From: Clostridiales bacterium
Lineage (GTDB): Bacteria; Bacillota; Clostridia; Oscillospirales; Oscillospiraceae
DNA length: 15,354 nucleotides
NCBI GenBank assembly: GCA_902363045.1
Contig: CABIYX010000049.1
Coordinates: forward strand, 1-15,354
Direction: 5' to 3'
Made by a program: the position numbers and the translations under genes. This document shows, in pieces, positions 7,825 through 14,252 of this stretch; the stretch's first letter is position 1; the number at the start of each line of letters is the position of its first letter. Under the pieces are notes generated by a model. The model worked only from the letters and a program-made list of their open reading frames with translations. It was not told where the DNA came from and searched no databases.

Positions 7825-10212
7825 TCACACCGCCGTTTGGGCGCGCTGGCTCTCCGTGAATTTCTTGATGGGACCCAGTCCAGTGATCTTCTCTGTCCGG
7901 TCCGCCCCGTCCAGCACCAGCGTGGGGGCCTGACGGACGCCGTACCGGGTGGTCAGCTCCGGGGACTCCTCCGCCACCACCTTGCGGTAGGGGATGTCCG
8001 CCTTTTGCAGAAGGCTCTCCGCCTGGCGGCAGTTGGGGCAGGTGCGGGTGGTAAAGAGCATCAGCTCCGCCCCCTCCGTTGCCCCGGACGGCTCCGCCGG
8101 CGCGGTGACCTGGGCTCCCGCCCGCCCGGCTCTCCGCAGGCGGGAGGCAGAGATGTCGTACACCTTCCGGTCCTTGAACTCCTGGGTCTTGCCGTCGTTC
8201 CAGTTCTGCACCGGGCGGTAGTAGCCGGTGATCCGGCTGTACACCTCGGTGGTGCGGCCGCAGATGGGGCAGGTGTACTGCTCCCCGGACAGATAGCCAT
8301 GGTCGGCGCACACGGAGTAGGTGGGGGACAAGGTATAATAGGGCAGCTTATAGTTCTCGGCGATCTTCCGCACCAGGGCGGCGGCCGCCTGCCAGGAGGG
8401 CAGCTTCTCCCCCAGGAAGGCGTGGAACACGGTGCCGGAGGTATACAGGGTCTGGAGCTCGTCCTGCACATCCAGTGCCGAGAAAATGTCCTCTGTGTAC
8501 CCCACCGGCAGGTGGGAGGAGTTGGTGTAATAGGGGGTGCCGCTCTCATTGGCGGTGATGATGCCGGGGAACTCCGCCTTGTCATGCTTGGCAAAGCGGT
8601 AGGTGGTAGACTCGGCGGGGGTGGCCTCCAGGTTATAGAGGTCGCCATACAGCTCCTGATAATCGCTCAGCCGCTCTCTCATGTGGTTGAGTACATCCTT
8701 GGCAAAGGCCTGGGTCTTTTCCTGGGTCAGGTCGGCCCGGAGCCAAGCGGCGTTCAGCCCCACCTCGTTCATGCCGATGAGGCCAATGGTGGAAAAGTGG
8801 TTATCAAATGTCCCAAGATAACGCTTTGTATAGGGATAAAGCCCCGCTTCCAGCAGCTTGGTGATCACAGTGCGCTTGGTCTTGAGGGACCGGGCGGAGA
8901 TGTCCATCAGCTTGTCCAGCCGCTGGTAGAAGTCGGTCTCGTCCTTGGCCAGATAGGCGATGCGGGGCAGGTTGATGGTGACCACACCCACGCTCCCGGT
9001 GGACTCGCCGGAGCCAAAGAAGCCGCCGGACTTTTTCCGCAGCTCCCGCAGGTCCAGGCGCAGGCGGCAGCACATGGAGCGCACATCGGAGGGCTCCATA
9101 TCGGAGTTGATGTAGTTGGAGAAATAGGGGGTGCCGTACTTGGCAGTCATCTCAAACAAGAGTTTGTTGTTCTCTGTCTCGGACCAGTCGAAGTCCCTGG
9201 TGATGGAGTAGGTGGGAATGGGGTATTGGAAGCCACGGCCGTTGGCGTCGCCCTCGATCATGATCTCGATGAAGGCCTTGTTCACCATATCCATCTCCTG
9301 CTTGCAGTCCCCGTAGGTAAAGTCCATCTCCTTGCCGCCCACAATGGCGGGCAGATTTTCCAGGTCCTTGGGCACCGTCCAGTCCAGAGTAATATTGGAG
9401 AAGGGGGCCTGAGTGCCCCAGCGGCTGGGCGTGTTCACCCCATAGACGAAGGACTGGATGCACTGCTTGACCTCCTTCTGACTCAGGTGATCCGCCTTGA
9501 CAAAGGGGGCCAGATAGGTGTCGAAGGAGGAGAAAGCCTGCGCTCCCGCCCACTCGTTCTGCATGATGCCCAGAAAGTTGACCATCTGGTTGCACAGGGT
9601 AGACAGGTGGCTGGCCGGGGAGGAGGTGATCTTCCCCGGGATCCCCCCCAGCCCCTCCTGAATGAGCTGCTTCAGGGACCAGCCGGCACAGTAGCCGGTG
9701 AGCATGGAAAGGTCATGAATATGGATCTCCGCGTTGCGGTGGGCGTTGGCCACCTCCTGGTCATAGATCTCGCTGAGCCAGTAGTTCGCGGTAATGGCCC
9801 CCGAGTTGGACAGGATCAGGCCGCCCACAGAGTAGGTGACCGTGGAGTTCTCCTTCACCCGCCAGTCGTTGATCTGGAGGTAGTTGTCCACCAGATCCTT
9901 ATAGTTCAGCAGCGTGGAGCTGACGTTGCGCACCTTCTCCCGCTGCTTGCGGTACAGGATATAGGCCTTGGCCACATCGGCGTACCCCGCCTCAGACAGC
10001 ACGGTCTCCACGCTGTCCTGGATGTCCTCCACCGCGATACGGCCGTCCCGGATCTTGGGCTCAAAATCTGCGGTCACCCGAAGGGCCAGCAGGTCGATGA
10101 CGCTGGGATGAAACTGCTTATCCAAGGCCTGGAACGCCTTGGTGATGGCGGCGCTGATCTTCCCGATCTCAAAACGGGCGGCGGTGCCGTCCCGCTTCGT
10201 CACTTGATACAT
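7825..10212 (-). CDS. nrdD: Anaerobic (class III) ribonucleoside-triphosphate reductase with fused C-terminal redoxin domain
   Basis: 795 residues. It reduces ribonucleotides to deoxyribonucleotides without oxygen, using a glycyl radical. Visible parts: an N-terminal ATP-cone (about 1-95); the ten-stranded barrel with Cys175 (YCAGWSL) and C381/C382 (MCCRLRLD) as likely active-site cysteines; a zinc site C635, H638, C648, C651; and the glycyl-radical motif RITGY with G663. A linker of about 690-715 is followed by a thioredoxin/glutaredoxin-like domain (717-790) with CPNC at 725-728 and a cis-Pro-type APT at 762-764. The fused domain probably supplies electrons, as separate NrdH-type redoxins do for some NrdDs. 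Start ATG 10212 (MYQVTKRDG) follows a purine-rich SD; a longer in-frame version would run through the promoter. The activase gene nrdG is not in the window. Confidence 0.95.
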   Translation of the reverse strand: MYQVTKRDGTAARFEIGKISAAITKAFQALDKQFHPSVIDLLALRVTADFEPKIRDGRIAVEDIQDSVETVLSEAGYADVAKAYILYRKQREKVRNVSSTLLNYKDLVDNYLQINDWRVKENSTVTYSVGGLILSNSGAITANYWLSEIYDQEVANAHRNAEIHIHDLSMLTGYCAGWSLKQLIQEGLGGIPGKITSSPASHLSTLCNQMVNFLGIMQNEWAGAQAFSSFDTYLAPFVKADHLSQKEVKQCIQSFVYGVNTPSRWGTQAPFSNITLDWTVPKDLENLPAIVGGKEMDFTYGDCKQEMDMVNKAFIEIMIEGDANGRGFQYPIPTYSITRDFDWSETENNKLLFEMTAKYGTPYFSNYINSDMEPSDVRSMCCRLRLDLRELRKKSGGFFGSGESTGSVGVVTINLPRIAYLAKDETDFYQRLDKLMDISARSLKTKRTVITKLLEAGLYPYTKRYLGTFDNHFSTIGLIGMNEVGLNAAWLRADLTQEKTQAFAKDVLNHMRERLSDYQELYGDLYNLEATPAESTTYRFAKHDKAEFPGIITANESGTPYYTNSSHLPVGYTEDIFSALDVQDELQTLYTSGTVFHAFLGEKLPSWQAAAALVRKIAENYKLPYYTLSPTYSVCADHGYLSGEQYTCPICGRTTEVYSRITGYYRPVQNWNDGKTQEFKDRKVYDISASRLRRAGRAGAQVTAPAEPSGATEGAELMLFTTRTCPNCRQAESLLQKADIPYRKVVAEESPELTTRYGVRQAPTLVLDGADRTEKITGLGPIKKFTESQRAQTAV

Positions 10213-10288
10213 GGATCTCTTCCTCTCATCCTGATGTAAACGCGCCGGCAGGCAGCTCTCTGCTCCCCACCGCGCGCGGCATAGTCCC

Positions 10289-10317
10289 ACTATACCACGC
10301 CCCCCGAGGGACGTCAA
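10289..10317 (-). promoter_or_regulatory. Sigma-A promoter of nrdD
   Basis: Read on the minus strand: TTGACG (10317-10312), 17 bp, TATAGT (10294-10289). This is one of the best promoter matches in the window. The transcript would start near 10282, about 70 nt before the ATG at 10212. Confidence 0.75.
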
Positions 10318-10358
10318 TATATAGATGTAGACAAAAATTTCTGTACAATATCTAGCGA
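10312..10358 (-). promoter_or_regulatory. Tandem NrdR-box-like operators upstream of nrdD
   Basis: Two 16-bp segments on the minus strand resemble the NrdR box ACACWATATATWGTGT (consensus from memory). TCGCTAGATATTGTAC (10358-10343) matches about 11 of 16 positions, and CATCTATATATTGACG (10327-10312) about 10 of 16. Their starts are 31 bp apart, the spacing typical of paired NrdR boxes, and the second overlaps the -35. NrdR is the zinc-ribbon/ATP-cone repressor of ribonucleotide reductase genes. Neither box is perfect, so the call rests on spacing and position as much as on sequence. Confidence 0.5.
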
Positions 10359-10498
10359 TTCCTCCGAAGCATTTGGGCCCCAGGGGTTTGGCAGCTCTCT
10401 CCCCTGTCCTGGACCGGCAGATTTCTTTTCCACCGGGCCTTCCGCGCCGGTGAAGCGTTTCGGCCCCGGAGACGCCAAAGCGCACAGTGGATGGCGGC
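10359..10498. other. Non-coding interval upstream of nrdD with no identified feature
   Basis: I see no convincing gene here. It contains a CACCGG/CCGGTG dyad and other GC-rich short inverted repeats. I compared it with cobalamin-riboswitch features because of the neighbouring reductase gene, and it does not fit. Confidence 0.4.
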
Positions 10499-10534
10499 AA
10501 AAATTTCAGGCCCCCACCCGATGGGTGGGGGCCT
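10499..10534 (-). terminator. Minus-strand intrinsic terminator, probably of the interrupted host gene
   Basis: AGGCCCCCACCC (10508-10519) pairs perfectly with 10523-10534: 12 bp with a 3-nt loop. Read on the minus strand, the stem is followed by GAAATTTTT. It lies 23 nt beyond the stop of the truncated frame at 10557-10559, as expected for the end of a host gene. Confidence 0.7.
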
Positions 10535-10556
10535 GTTGTCCAATCAAAGGATCGGA

Positions 10557-10600
10557 TCAGCCGCGGGGATTCTTAATGGCGGCCTGCGCCGTACATACCT
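10557..10600 (-). pseudogene. Possible 3' remnant of a host gene at the integration junction
   Basis: On the minus strand an open frame reads ...VCTAQAAIKNPRG and stops at TGA 10559-10557, followed by a strong terminator. The last ten codons are GC-rich like the host genes. Upstream the sequence becomes AT-rich and the frame runs back, without a start codon, to the recombinase stop. This is what a gene cut near its 3' end by an integrating element would look like. I do not recognise the family from so few residues. The right-hand limit is approximate, and the frame may be fortuitous. Confidence 0.35.
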
Positions 10601-10619
10601 TGTGTATATAACGATGTAC
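10591..10619. other. Candidate attachment-site (att) region of the element
   Basis: GTACAT (10591-10596) and ATGTAC (10614-10619) form an inverted repeat with a 17-bp AT-rich centre. It lies between GC-rich host-like sequence and the recombinase gene. Serine-recombinase att sites are imperfect inverted repeats around a 2-bp core, and the recombinase gene usually ends near one. Without the other end of the element the core cannot be defined. Confidence 0.35.
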
Positions 10620-10636
10620 ATTTTGAATTAGAGCTG

Positions 10637-10668
10637 TCCGGGCAGCTCACCGACGCAGGCTGCCCGGA
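10637..10668 (-). terminator. Hairpin spanning the recombinase stop codon
   Basis: TCCGGGCAG (10637-10645) pairs perfectly with 10660-10668, with a 14-nt loop containing the recombinase stop (10649-10647). On the minus strand it is followed by CAGCTCTAATTC, without a clear T-run. It may be a weak terminator or an element-end structure. Confidence 0.35.
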
Positions 10669-12389
10669 AAAGGGATGGTGTGCCCCTCCTCATCAGCAAA
10701 AGGACCAAAGTGTAATTTACTATCCATAGAGCAGGTCGTGTACTTCCTCTGACCGGCTAAATTCAGAAAGGCAACTGTGGGCTGCGGAGAAAAGTCCAAG
10801 CACCAGGCAAAGCGGGAATCAGACAGTGGTGTAACCTGTGAAACAAAGAGATCAATGAAATCCTCGCTTACCAGACCGTCATGCATTTCAACTGCCTCGC
10901 ACAACGCTGCTTCAATGGCTTCCATATCCAGGCGTCCGGGATTGTAGTCCTCTGAAGCAATTTGAGCTTTGCTCTGACGAAGGGCCTCCATCTGCTGCTG
11001 AATTTCTATGGTCCGCTGGAGGAACTTATCCTGCTCAATCTCTCCACGGGCACGGACTACAACCAAGTCATCCAGCTGTTGTTGGAGCAACTGAACAGAA
11101 TCATCTTTCGCTTTCATCAAATCTGCTCGACGATCTGCGTCTGGCTTGTAGCAAGCATCCAGCATTTTGCAGGTCTGGAGGACGATTTCTTTTTGGTCTC
11201 CCCATACCCTCTCAAATATTTTGGAGGCCATCAGTTCCAGTTTGCTTTGTCCAACCGGCTTGATCTCACAGATAGGTGTTGGATTGCCTTGTTCATTCTG
11301 AAGGCGGATGCGGGGGGTATCATGGTGTCGCTTGCATTCATATCCATAGATAGGCTTTCCTGCATTATTGGTTCTCCAACAATGTCGAAGCATGGGAGAA
11401 CCACAACGACACCTCATTTTTCTGCCCCACACATTCTGAGCCTGCTGAATACCAAAACTCCGTGTACGGCCTTTCTCATCAGTCAGCCGTTTGGTCCTAC
11501 TGCGACGAATGGCGTTACACCGCTCGTACTGTTCCTCCGAGATAATCTGAGGGAAGCCACCTTTTACATAGACAAACTCGCTCTCGTCACGCTTGATTCT
11601 CTTTTGCTCCAAATAGTTATTGGAATAGGACTGACAGTAAACTGTGTACCCCAGATAGTTTTTTCGCTTGATGATCTTTGATACTTTTCCAGCATCCCAC
11701 TTGACCTTACCTACTCCGTTTTTGCGTCCAAGGCGGGTTAGCTCTTTTGCTACTAAGGTTTCTCCCATGCCGGAATCATAGAGGTCAAAAATCATTTTTA
11801 CAGTTTCCGCCTGATCGGGATCAATTTCAAACTGCTTGGTGAGTTTGTTCCTGGTATATCCGAAAATGTTCCCGTTTCCATAGAGGACTCCTTTTTCGCG
11901 GCTGACCCGTTGTCCTGCAAGAGAGCGTTCACTGATTTTGCGGCTCTCTTCCTGTGCCATAGTAGCCATAATGGTCAGCCGCAACTCGCCATCACCGTCA
12001 AGAGTCCAAATGTTATCATTCACAAAATAGACTTCAATCCCTATGGCGGCGAGTTGGCGAACACAGACCAATGCATCTACCGTATTTCTGGCAAAGCGGC
12101 AGACCTCGCGAGTGACAATCAAATCGAATTTTTGCTGTTTGGCATCCTCCATCATCCGCATAAAGGCATCCCGCTTATAGACCTGAGTTCCGGTAATGCC
12201 TTGGTCGATGTAGCGGTTGATAACATTCCATTGAGGATGAAATCGAGCAACATCATCATACCACTGCATCTGATTTTGCAAGGCTTTGACCTGGGCCTCG
12301 TGTTCTGTTGAGGCACGGCCATATATGACTGCCCGACAGGGTTTGTCCCGAAAAGATCGAGATAATGAGTACGGAGACATATTGTACAT
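10647..12389 (-). CDS. Large serine recombinase (site-specific integrase)
   Basis: 580 residues. The N-terminal resolvase-type catalytic domain (about 17-160) has AVIYGRASTEHE with nucleophile S27, followed by conserved RxxRFARNTVD and ATMAQEESRKISE segments. A recombinase domain comes next (about 170-290). A zinc beta-ribbon lies around CRCGSPMLRHC...YECKRH, and then a coiled coil (about 425-490) as in large serine integrases. It should integrate and excise the element between attP and attB through a 5'-phosphoserine intermediate; excision usually needs a directionality factor. ATG 12389 follows AGGAGG by 8 nt; a second ATG nine nt inside has no such SD. The gene is the last of the element before host-like sequence, the usual position of an integrase next to its att site. 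It appears intact. Confidence 0.93.
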   Translation of the reverse strand: MYNMSPYSLSRSFRDKPCRAVIYGRASTEHEAQVKALQNQMQWYDDVARFHPQWNVINRYIDQGITGTQVYKRDAFMRMMEDAKQQKFDLIVTREVCRFARNTVDALVCVRQLAAIGIEVYFVNDNIWTLDGDGELRLTIMATMAQEESRKISERSLAGQRVSREKGVLYGNGNIFGYTRNKLTKQFEIDPDQAETVKMIFDLYDSGMGETLVAKELTRLGRKNGVGKVKWDAGKVSKIIKRKNYLGYTVYCQSYSNNYLEQKRIKRDESEFVYVKGGFPQIISEEQYERCNAIRRSRTKRLTDEKGRTRSFGIQQAQNVWGRKMRCRCGSPMLRHCWRTNNAGKPIYGYECKRHHDTPRIRLQNEQGNPTPICEIKPVGQSKLELMASKIFERVWGDQKEIVLQTCKMLDACYKPDADRRADLMKAKDDSVQLLQQQLDDLVVVRARGEIEQDKFLQRTIEIQQQMEALRQSKAQIASEDYNPGRLDMEAIEAALCEAVEMHDGLVSEDFIDLFVSQVTPLSDSRFAWCLDFSPQPTVAFLNLAGQRKYTTCSMDSKLHFGPFADEEGHTIPFPGSLRR

Positions 12390-12433
12390 AGCATCTTCCT
12401 CCTTTAGTGTTCCTGATTTCTTCTGACAAAACG

Positions 12434-12462
12434 AGAATACTCAAAAAATCTTTAATCTGCAA
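12434..12462 (-). promoter_or_regulatory. Possible promoter of the recombinase gene
   Basis: Read on the minus strand: TTGCAG (12462-12457), 17 bp, TATTCT (12439-12434). Both hexamers are only partial matches. The position, 45 nt before the ATG, is reasonable. Confidence 0.3.
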
Positions 12463-12471
12463 TGATATGGA

Positions 12472-12501
12472 CGCTGGGCTGACATCCTTGACAACCCAGC
12501 G
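12472..12501 (-). other. Hairpin between the 40-residue ORF and the recombinase gene
   Basis: CGCTGGG (12472-12478) pairs perfectly with CCCAGCG (12495-12501). The 16-nt loop contains, on the minus strand, a TGTCA direct repeat. No T-run follows in either direction, so it is not a typical terminator. It could be an operator or processing site that separates recombinase expression from the upstream cluster. Confidence 0.3.
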
Positions 12502-12509
12502 CAAAAAAC

Positions 12510-12632
12510 CTACTTGTTCTGATAGGTTCGTTTCACATTAAAATAGGTTGCTTCGTTGATAAGTCCCTTTTTGTAGAGCATATCAATCAACTTTAAGCAC
12601 ACATAAGTGCGGTCAATAATTGTTTCATTCAT
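12510..12632 (-). CDS. Small protein of 40 residues
   Basis: The frame begins MNETIIDRTYVCLK and ends KRTYQNK. ATG 12632 has GGAGG 9 nt upstream and overlaps the last 8 nt of the MobC-like gene, a layout that suggests translational coupling. The LYKKGLINEATY segment (about 23-34) resembles the short helical motif LxxxGLIxxxxY of SHOCT-like peptides found in mobile elements, but I cannot assign a family. It is charged and has no membrane segment. By position next to the recombinase it could be a directionality or mobilization accessory factor; that is inference only. Confidence 0.6.
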   Translation of the reverse strand: MNETIIDRTYVCLKLIDMLYKKGLINEATYFNVKRTYQNK

Positions 12633-12996
12633 GGCTCATATCCTCCGGTAAGTGATACTGTTGTGGTAATGCTGCAAGCCGGATCTTTTGAAGTGTCAAC
12701 GCCGTAAGACTGGATAATGTATAGTATTCGACAGGGCTGAGTGCAGACGCCTTGTTGTCCGCCGCGCGAGCTGCCATTGTATCAATGCTGCGGCGAAGTT
12801 TAGCTAATTCATCAATCAGAGCTACATAGTCTGCTGGAGGGAGTTCAACAGGACGAACTCCTTTAATTAAACTGCGGATATATGCGCCTCTGGATGACGC
12901 ACCTACACGACGAACTTGATTATCCAGGTCTGCCAAATCATCTTCCGTGAATCGTACATAGGCTATTTTGGTTGCACAGACATCTTTCTTGTTCAT
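12625..12996 (-). CDS. MobC-like ribbon-helix-helix mobilization accessory protein
   Basis: 123 residues. The N-terminal half (about 12-46) has the form KIAYVRFTEDDLADLDNQ..RRGAYIRSLI, a ribbon-helix-helix DNA-binding fold as in MobC/relaxosome accessory proteins. The C-terminal half (about 55-115) is helical, with L..LRRSIDTMAARA suggesting oligomerisation. Such proteins help a relaxase bind and open oriT. No relaxase is in view, so it may act with one encoded further right, or regulate locally. ATG 12996 overlaps the stop of the upstream gene as ATGA (12996-12993), with GAGG 7 nt before it; its own 3' end overlaps the 40-residue ORF. The three genes form one tightly coupled unit. Confidence 0.65.
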   Translation of the reverse strand: MNKKDVCATKIAYVRFTEDDLADLDNQVRRVGASSRGAYIRSLIKGVRPVELPPADYVALIDELAKLRRSIDTMAARAADNKASALSPVEYYTLSSLTALTLQKIRLAALPQQYHLPEDMSHE

Positions 12997-13220
12997 AACC
13001 TCGCCTCATTTCCTGAATGACGGCGTGTCGATTTACGAGGAGTAATGATATAGTCATATCCATTGCGGACCCCGCAATAAGTACAGGTATCTTTTACAAG
13101 TTGATAGCGATCCACGCGCTGAATCCTTATGGTTGGAACATTATAAAAAGCATTGGCACAGGTTGCACACAGGCAAATCATCTGCGGCCTCTGTTGCCGA
13201 TTTTCAGTTTCTTGTTTCAT
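12993..13220 (-). CDS. Small zinc-ribbon-like protein with two CxxC pairs
   Basis: 75 residues. C18-x2-C21 (with an extra C16) and C46-x2-C49 are spaced 25 residues apart, consistent with a single zinc ribbon. The segment between (NAFYNVPTIRIQRVDRYQLVKDTC) and the following GYDYII look like those of small hypothetical proteins common in Firmicute integrative elements. The C terminus is basic (RKSTRRH). ATG 13220 has AGGAG about 10 nt upstream. The stop is embedded in the ATGA start of the MobC-like gene, so the two are probably co-translated. A nucleic-acid-binding accessory role is plausible; no function is known to me. Confidence 0.65.
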   Translation of the reverse strand: MKQETENRQQRPQMICLCATCANAFYNVPTIRIQRVDRYQLVKDTCTYCGVRNGYDYIITPRKSTRRHSGNEARL

Positions 13221-13247
13221 GGCCTGTTCGCTCCTATTACTGTTAAT

Positions 13248-13319
13248 TTAGAGACTGAGGGACCCAATGCCCTTCCCTGGCATTTGTGCCTCTCACTTGT
13301 AGGCCACGGCAGAGGCCGT
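13248..13319 (-). promoter_or_regulatory. Structured leader with a tiny ORF before the zinc-ribbon gene
   Basis: On the minus strand the interval holds an 11-codon frame MPGKGIGSLSL (13283-13248) with GAGAGG 5 nt upstream. It also holds a 6-bp hairpin AATGCC/GGCATT (13284-13266) that includes its start codon, and an ACGGC/GCCGT tetraloop hairpin (13319-13306). A leader-peptide role is possible but weakly supported. I see no clear promoter in 13320-13345. Confidence 0.3.
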
Positions 13320-13345
13320 TTGTTGCACAGATTACGAAATTTAAT

Positions 13346-13386
13346 TCAAAAAGTAGCATAGCCCTGCCAAAATGGCAGGGCTGTGC
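13346..13386 (-). terminator. Terminator after the sigma-like gene
   Basis: Segments 13356-13369 and 13373-13386 form a 14-bp stem (one G-T wobble) with an AAA loop. Read on the minus strand it is followed by TACTTTTTG. It begins 18 nt beyond the stop of the sigma-like gene and separates it from the accessory cluster downstream. Confidence 0.75.
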
Positions 13387-13403
13387 TTTCGATGGTTTGT
13401 TGC

Positions 13404-14057
13404 TTAAGGATTATAGTGCATCATGGCATCCTGTATCTTCTTAATTTTTCTGCATATTGAGGACCGATTGACCCCTTGCTTACGAGCAATTTCTGCGGCA
13501 GAAAAACCCTCACACAAAAGGCGAGCAATTTGTTCCAGGTCTTTGGGAAGTGAAGTGAGAAAATCTTCTACTTCCAATTCAAGCTGCACGCGTTCCATAT
13601 CATCACCTGTATAGTACCCTCCCATTCCTTCGGGGTCCTGAGCATCCAAAGAACAGTGACGGCGTGTTTGTGTGTGTTGATTATTGTATTCCAAGCGATC
13701 CAGTTCTCGCAATTCGGCAATCCAAGCTCCATTGACACAGGAAGTATCGTCTGCTCCTAAAACCAGCGTAGAACGCGATCCATCTGCAAAGTAGTAGACA
13801 TAGGTATCGTGTCTTTGGGGAGAGTTCGTATGAACCACATCTTGATTGATAGTTCCTAATTCTTGGCGATGTGTTTTATAACGAGCTTGTGAGCACTCGG
13901 TAATAACTCTTTCGTTGTGACCATCAACATTTTCGGTTGTCTCAATAAAAAAGCGCCCAGTAAAGCAACCATTGCGGCGTGCCTTACTGAACGCTGAAAA
14001 ACTGATTTCCTCCCATTCCTGTGGGCTGTTATTTTTCCAAATGAATACTCTTGTCAT
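13404..14057 (-). CDS. Sigma-70 region-4-like HTH regulator of the element
   Basis: 217 residues. The C terminus (about 167-211: LPKDLEQIARLLCEGFSAAEIARKQGV, then NRSSICRKIKKIQ) is a helix-turn-helix of sigma-70 region-4 type. The middle (YVYYFADGSRSTLVL, then ELRELDRLEYNNQ..RRHCSLD) follows the pattern of small element-encoded sigma-like proteins of Firmicutes. The first 80 residues match nothing I recognise, and no region 2 is visible, so it may modulate rather than replace the host sigma factor. I chose ATG 14057: GGAGG lies 7 nt upstream. An in-frame TTG at 14075 lies inside the leader hairpin. Its leader (14.06-14.29 kb) contains two terminators, an upstream ORF and a hairpin covering part of the SD, so expression is probably tightly conditional. 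Confidence 0.7.
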   Translation of the reverse strand: MTRVFIWKNNSPQEWEEISFSAFSKARRNGCFTGRFFIETTENVDGHNERVITECSQARYKTHRQELGTINQDVVHTNSPQRHDTYVYYFADGSRSTLVLGADDTSCVNGAWIAELRELDRLEYNNQHTQTRRHCSLDAQDPEGMGGYYTGDDMERVQLELEVEDFLTSLPKDLEQIARLLCEGFSAAEIARKQGVNRSSICRKIKKIQDAMMHYNP

Positions 14058-14067
14058 ATCCTTTCCT

Positions 14068-14103
14068 CCGTTCAAATTCTTGGTAGTCAGTGAATTTGAA
14101 CGG
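14068..14103 (-). promoter_or_regulatory. SD-covering leader hairpin of the sigma-like gene
   Basis: CCGTTCAAATTC (14068-14079) pairs perfectly with 14092-14103: 12 bp with a 12-nt loop. On the minus strand the 3' arm ends in the first three bases of the SD CGGAGG (14070-14065) of the gene starting at 14057, and no T-run follows. The 5' arm begins 2 nt after the stop of the upstream ORF at 14106. A ribosome finishing that ORF would cover the 5' arm and open the stem. Confidence 0.6.
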
Positions 14104-14105
14104 TG

Positions 14106-14141
14106 TCATGGATATTTTGCTATGTACGCCTCCCAGCGCAT
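14106..14141 (-). CDS. Leader peptide (uORF) of 11 residues upstream of the sigma-like gene
   Basis: ATG 14141 has a full AGGAGG (14152-14147) 5 nt upstream. The frame MRWEAYIAKYP ends at TGA 14108-14106, 2 nt before the SD-covering hairpin. The strong SD on so short a frame, and its exact placement before the hairpin, argue that it is translated. The peptide could act simply by ribosome passage (coupling), or by stalling at its end (AKYP plus stop), as in leader-controlled resistance genes. Which one cannot be told from the sequence. Confidence 0.5.
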   Translation of the reverse strand: MRWEAYIAKYP

Positions 14142-14166
14142 ACCGGCCTCCTAATACCGGGCAAAG

Positions 14167-14197
14167 AAAAAGGCCGGAAGTGTTTTCGCCTCCAGCC
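14167..14197 (-). terminator. Second terminator in the leader of the sigma-like gene
   Basis: Read on the minus strand: GGCTGGAG (14197-14190), a 10-nt loop, TTCCGGCC (14179-14172), then TTTTT. The stem is 8 bp with two G-T wobbles. It lies 15 nt before the SD of the upstream ORF. With the terminator at 14229-14252 it makes a pair in series. Confidence 0.55.
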
Positions 14198-14199
14198 AT

Positions 14200-14227
14200 A
14201 TTCCTGCCGCCATATTACAGCAGGAAT
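14200..14227 (-). other. Hairpin between the two leader terminators, with an alternative partner
   Basis: ATTCCTGC (14200-14207) pairs perfectly with GCAGGAAT (14220-14227) around a 12-nt loop. The segment 14220-14228 can equally pair, over 9 bp, with CATTCCTGC at 14281-14289, which would enclose the first terminator. Alternative pairings of this kind are typical of attenuators, but function is not shown. Confidence 0.4.
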
Positions 14228-14228
14228 G

Positions 14229-14252
14229 AAAAAAGCCCGGTTAATGCCGGGC
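14229..14252 (-). terminator. First terminator downstream of the ArpU-like gene
   Basis: Read on the minus strand: GCCCGG (14252-14247), CATTAA loop, CCGGGC (14240-14235), then TTTTTT (14234-14229). A textbook intrinsic terminator. It ends the ArpU-like transcript and also lies about 30 nt into the transcript predicted from the promoter at 14291-14299, so it could serve as an attenuator. Confidence 0.8.

Noticed and set aside
7748..8311. Alternative-frame 187-codon ORF at the 3' end of nrdD
   Set aside because: Pro/Gly/Arg-rich frame-shadow overlapping the intact redoxin domain of NrdD; nothing suggests a frameshift.
7801..10239. 812-codon plus-strand open frame opposite nrdD
   Set aside because: It is the antisense shadow of a conserved, fully motif-bearing nrdD. 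It has no recognisable domain, and long antisense frames are common in GC-rich genes.
10213..10500. N-terminal extension of nrdD by 96 residues
   Set aside because: The extension runs through the consensus promoter and the NrdR-like boxes, and the family N terminus is MYQVTKRDG.
10360..10500. Possible cobalamin riboswitch near the reductase gene
   Set aside because: No B12-box or conserved core in order on either strand, and the region lies upstream of the nrdD transcription start.
10962..11681. 239-codon plus-strand frame inside the recombinase gene
   Set aside because: Antisense to the zinc-ribbon and coiled-coil region of an intact recombinase, without SD or domain.
13017..13361. 114-codon plus-strand frame over the zinc-ribbon gene
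   Set aside because: It covers the coupled minus-strand gene and the leader and ends within the terminator stem region; no support for translation.
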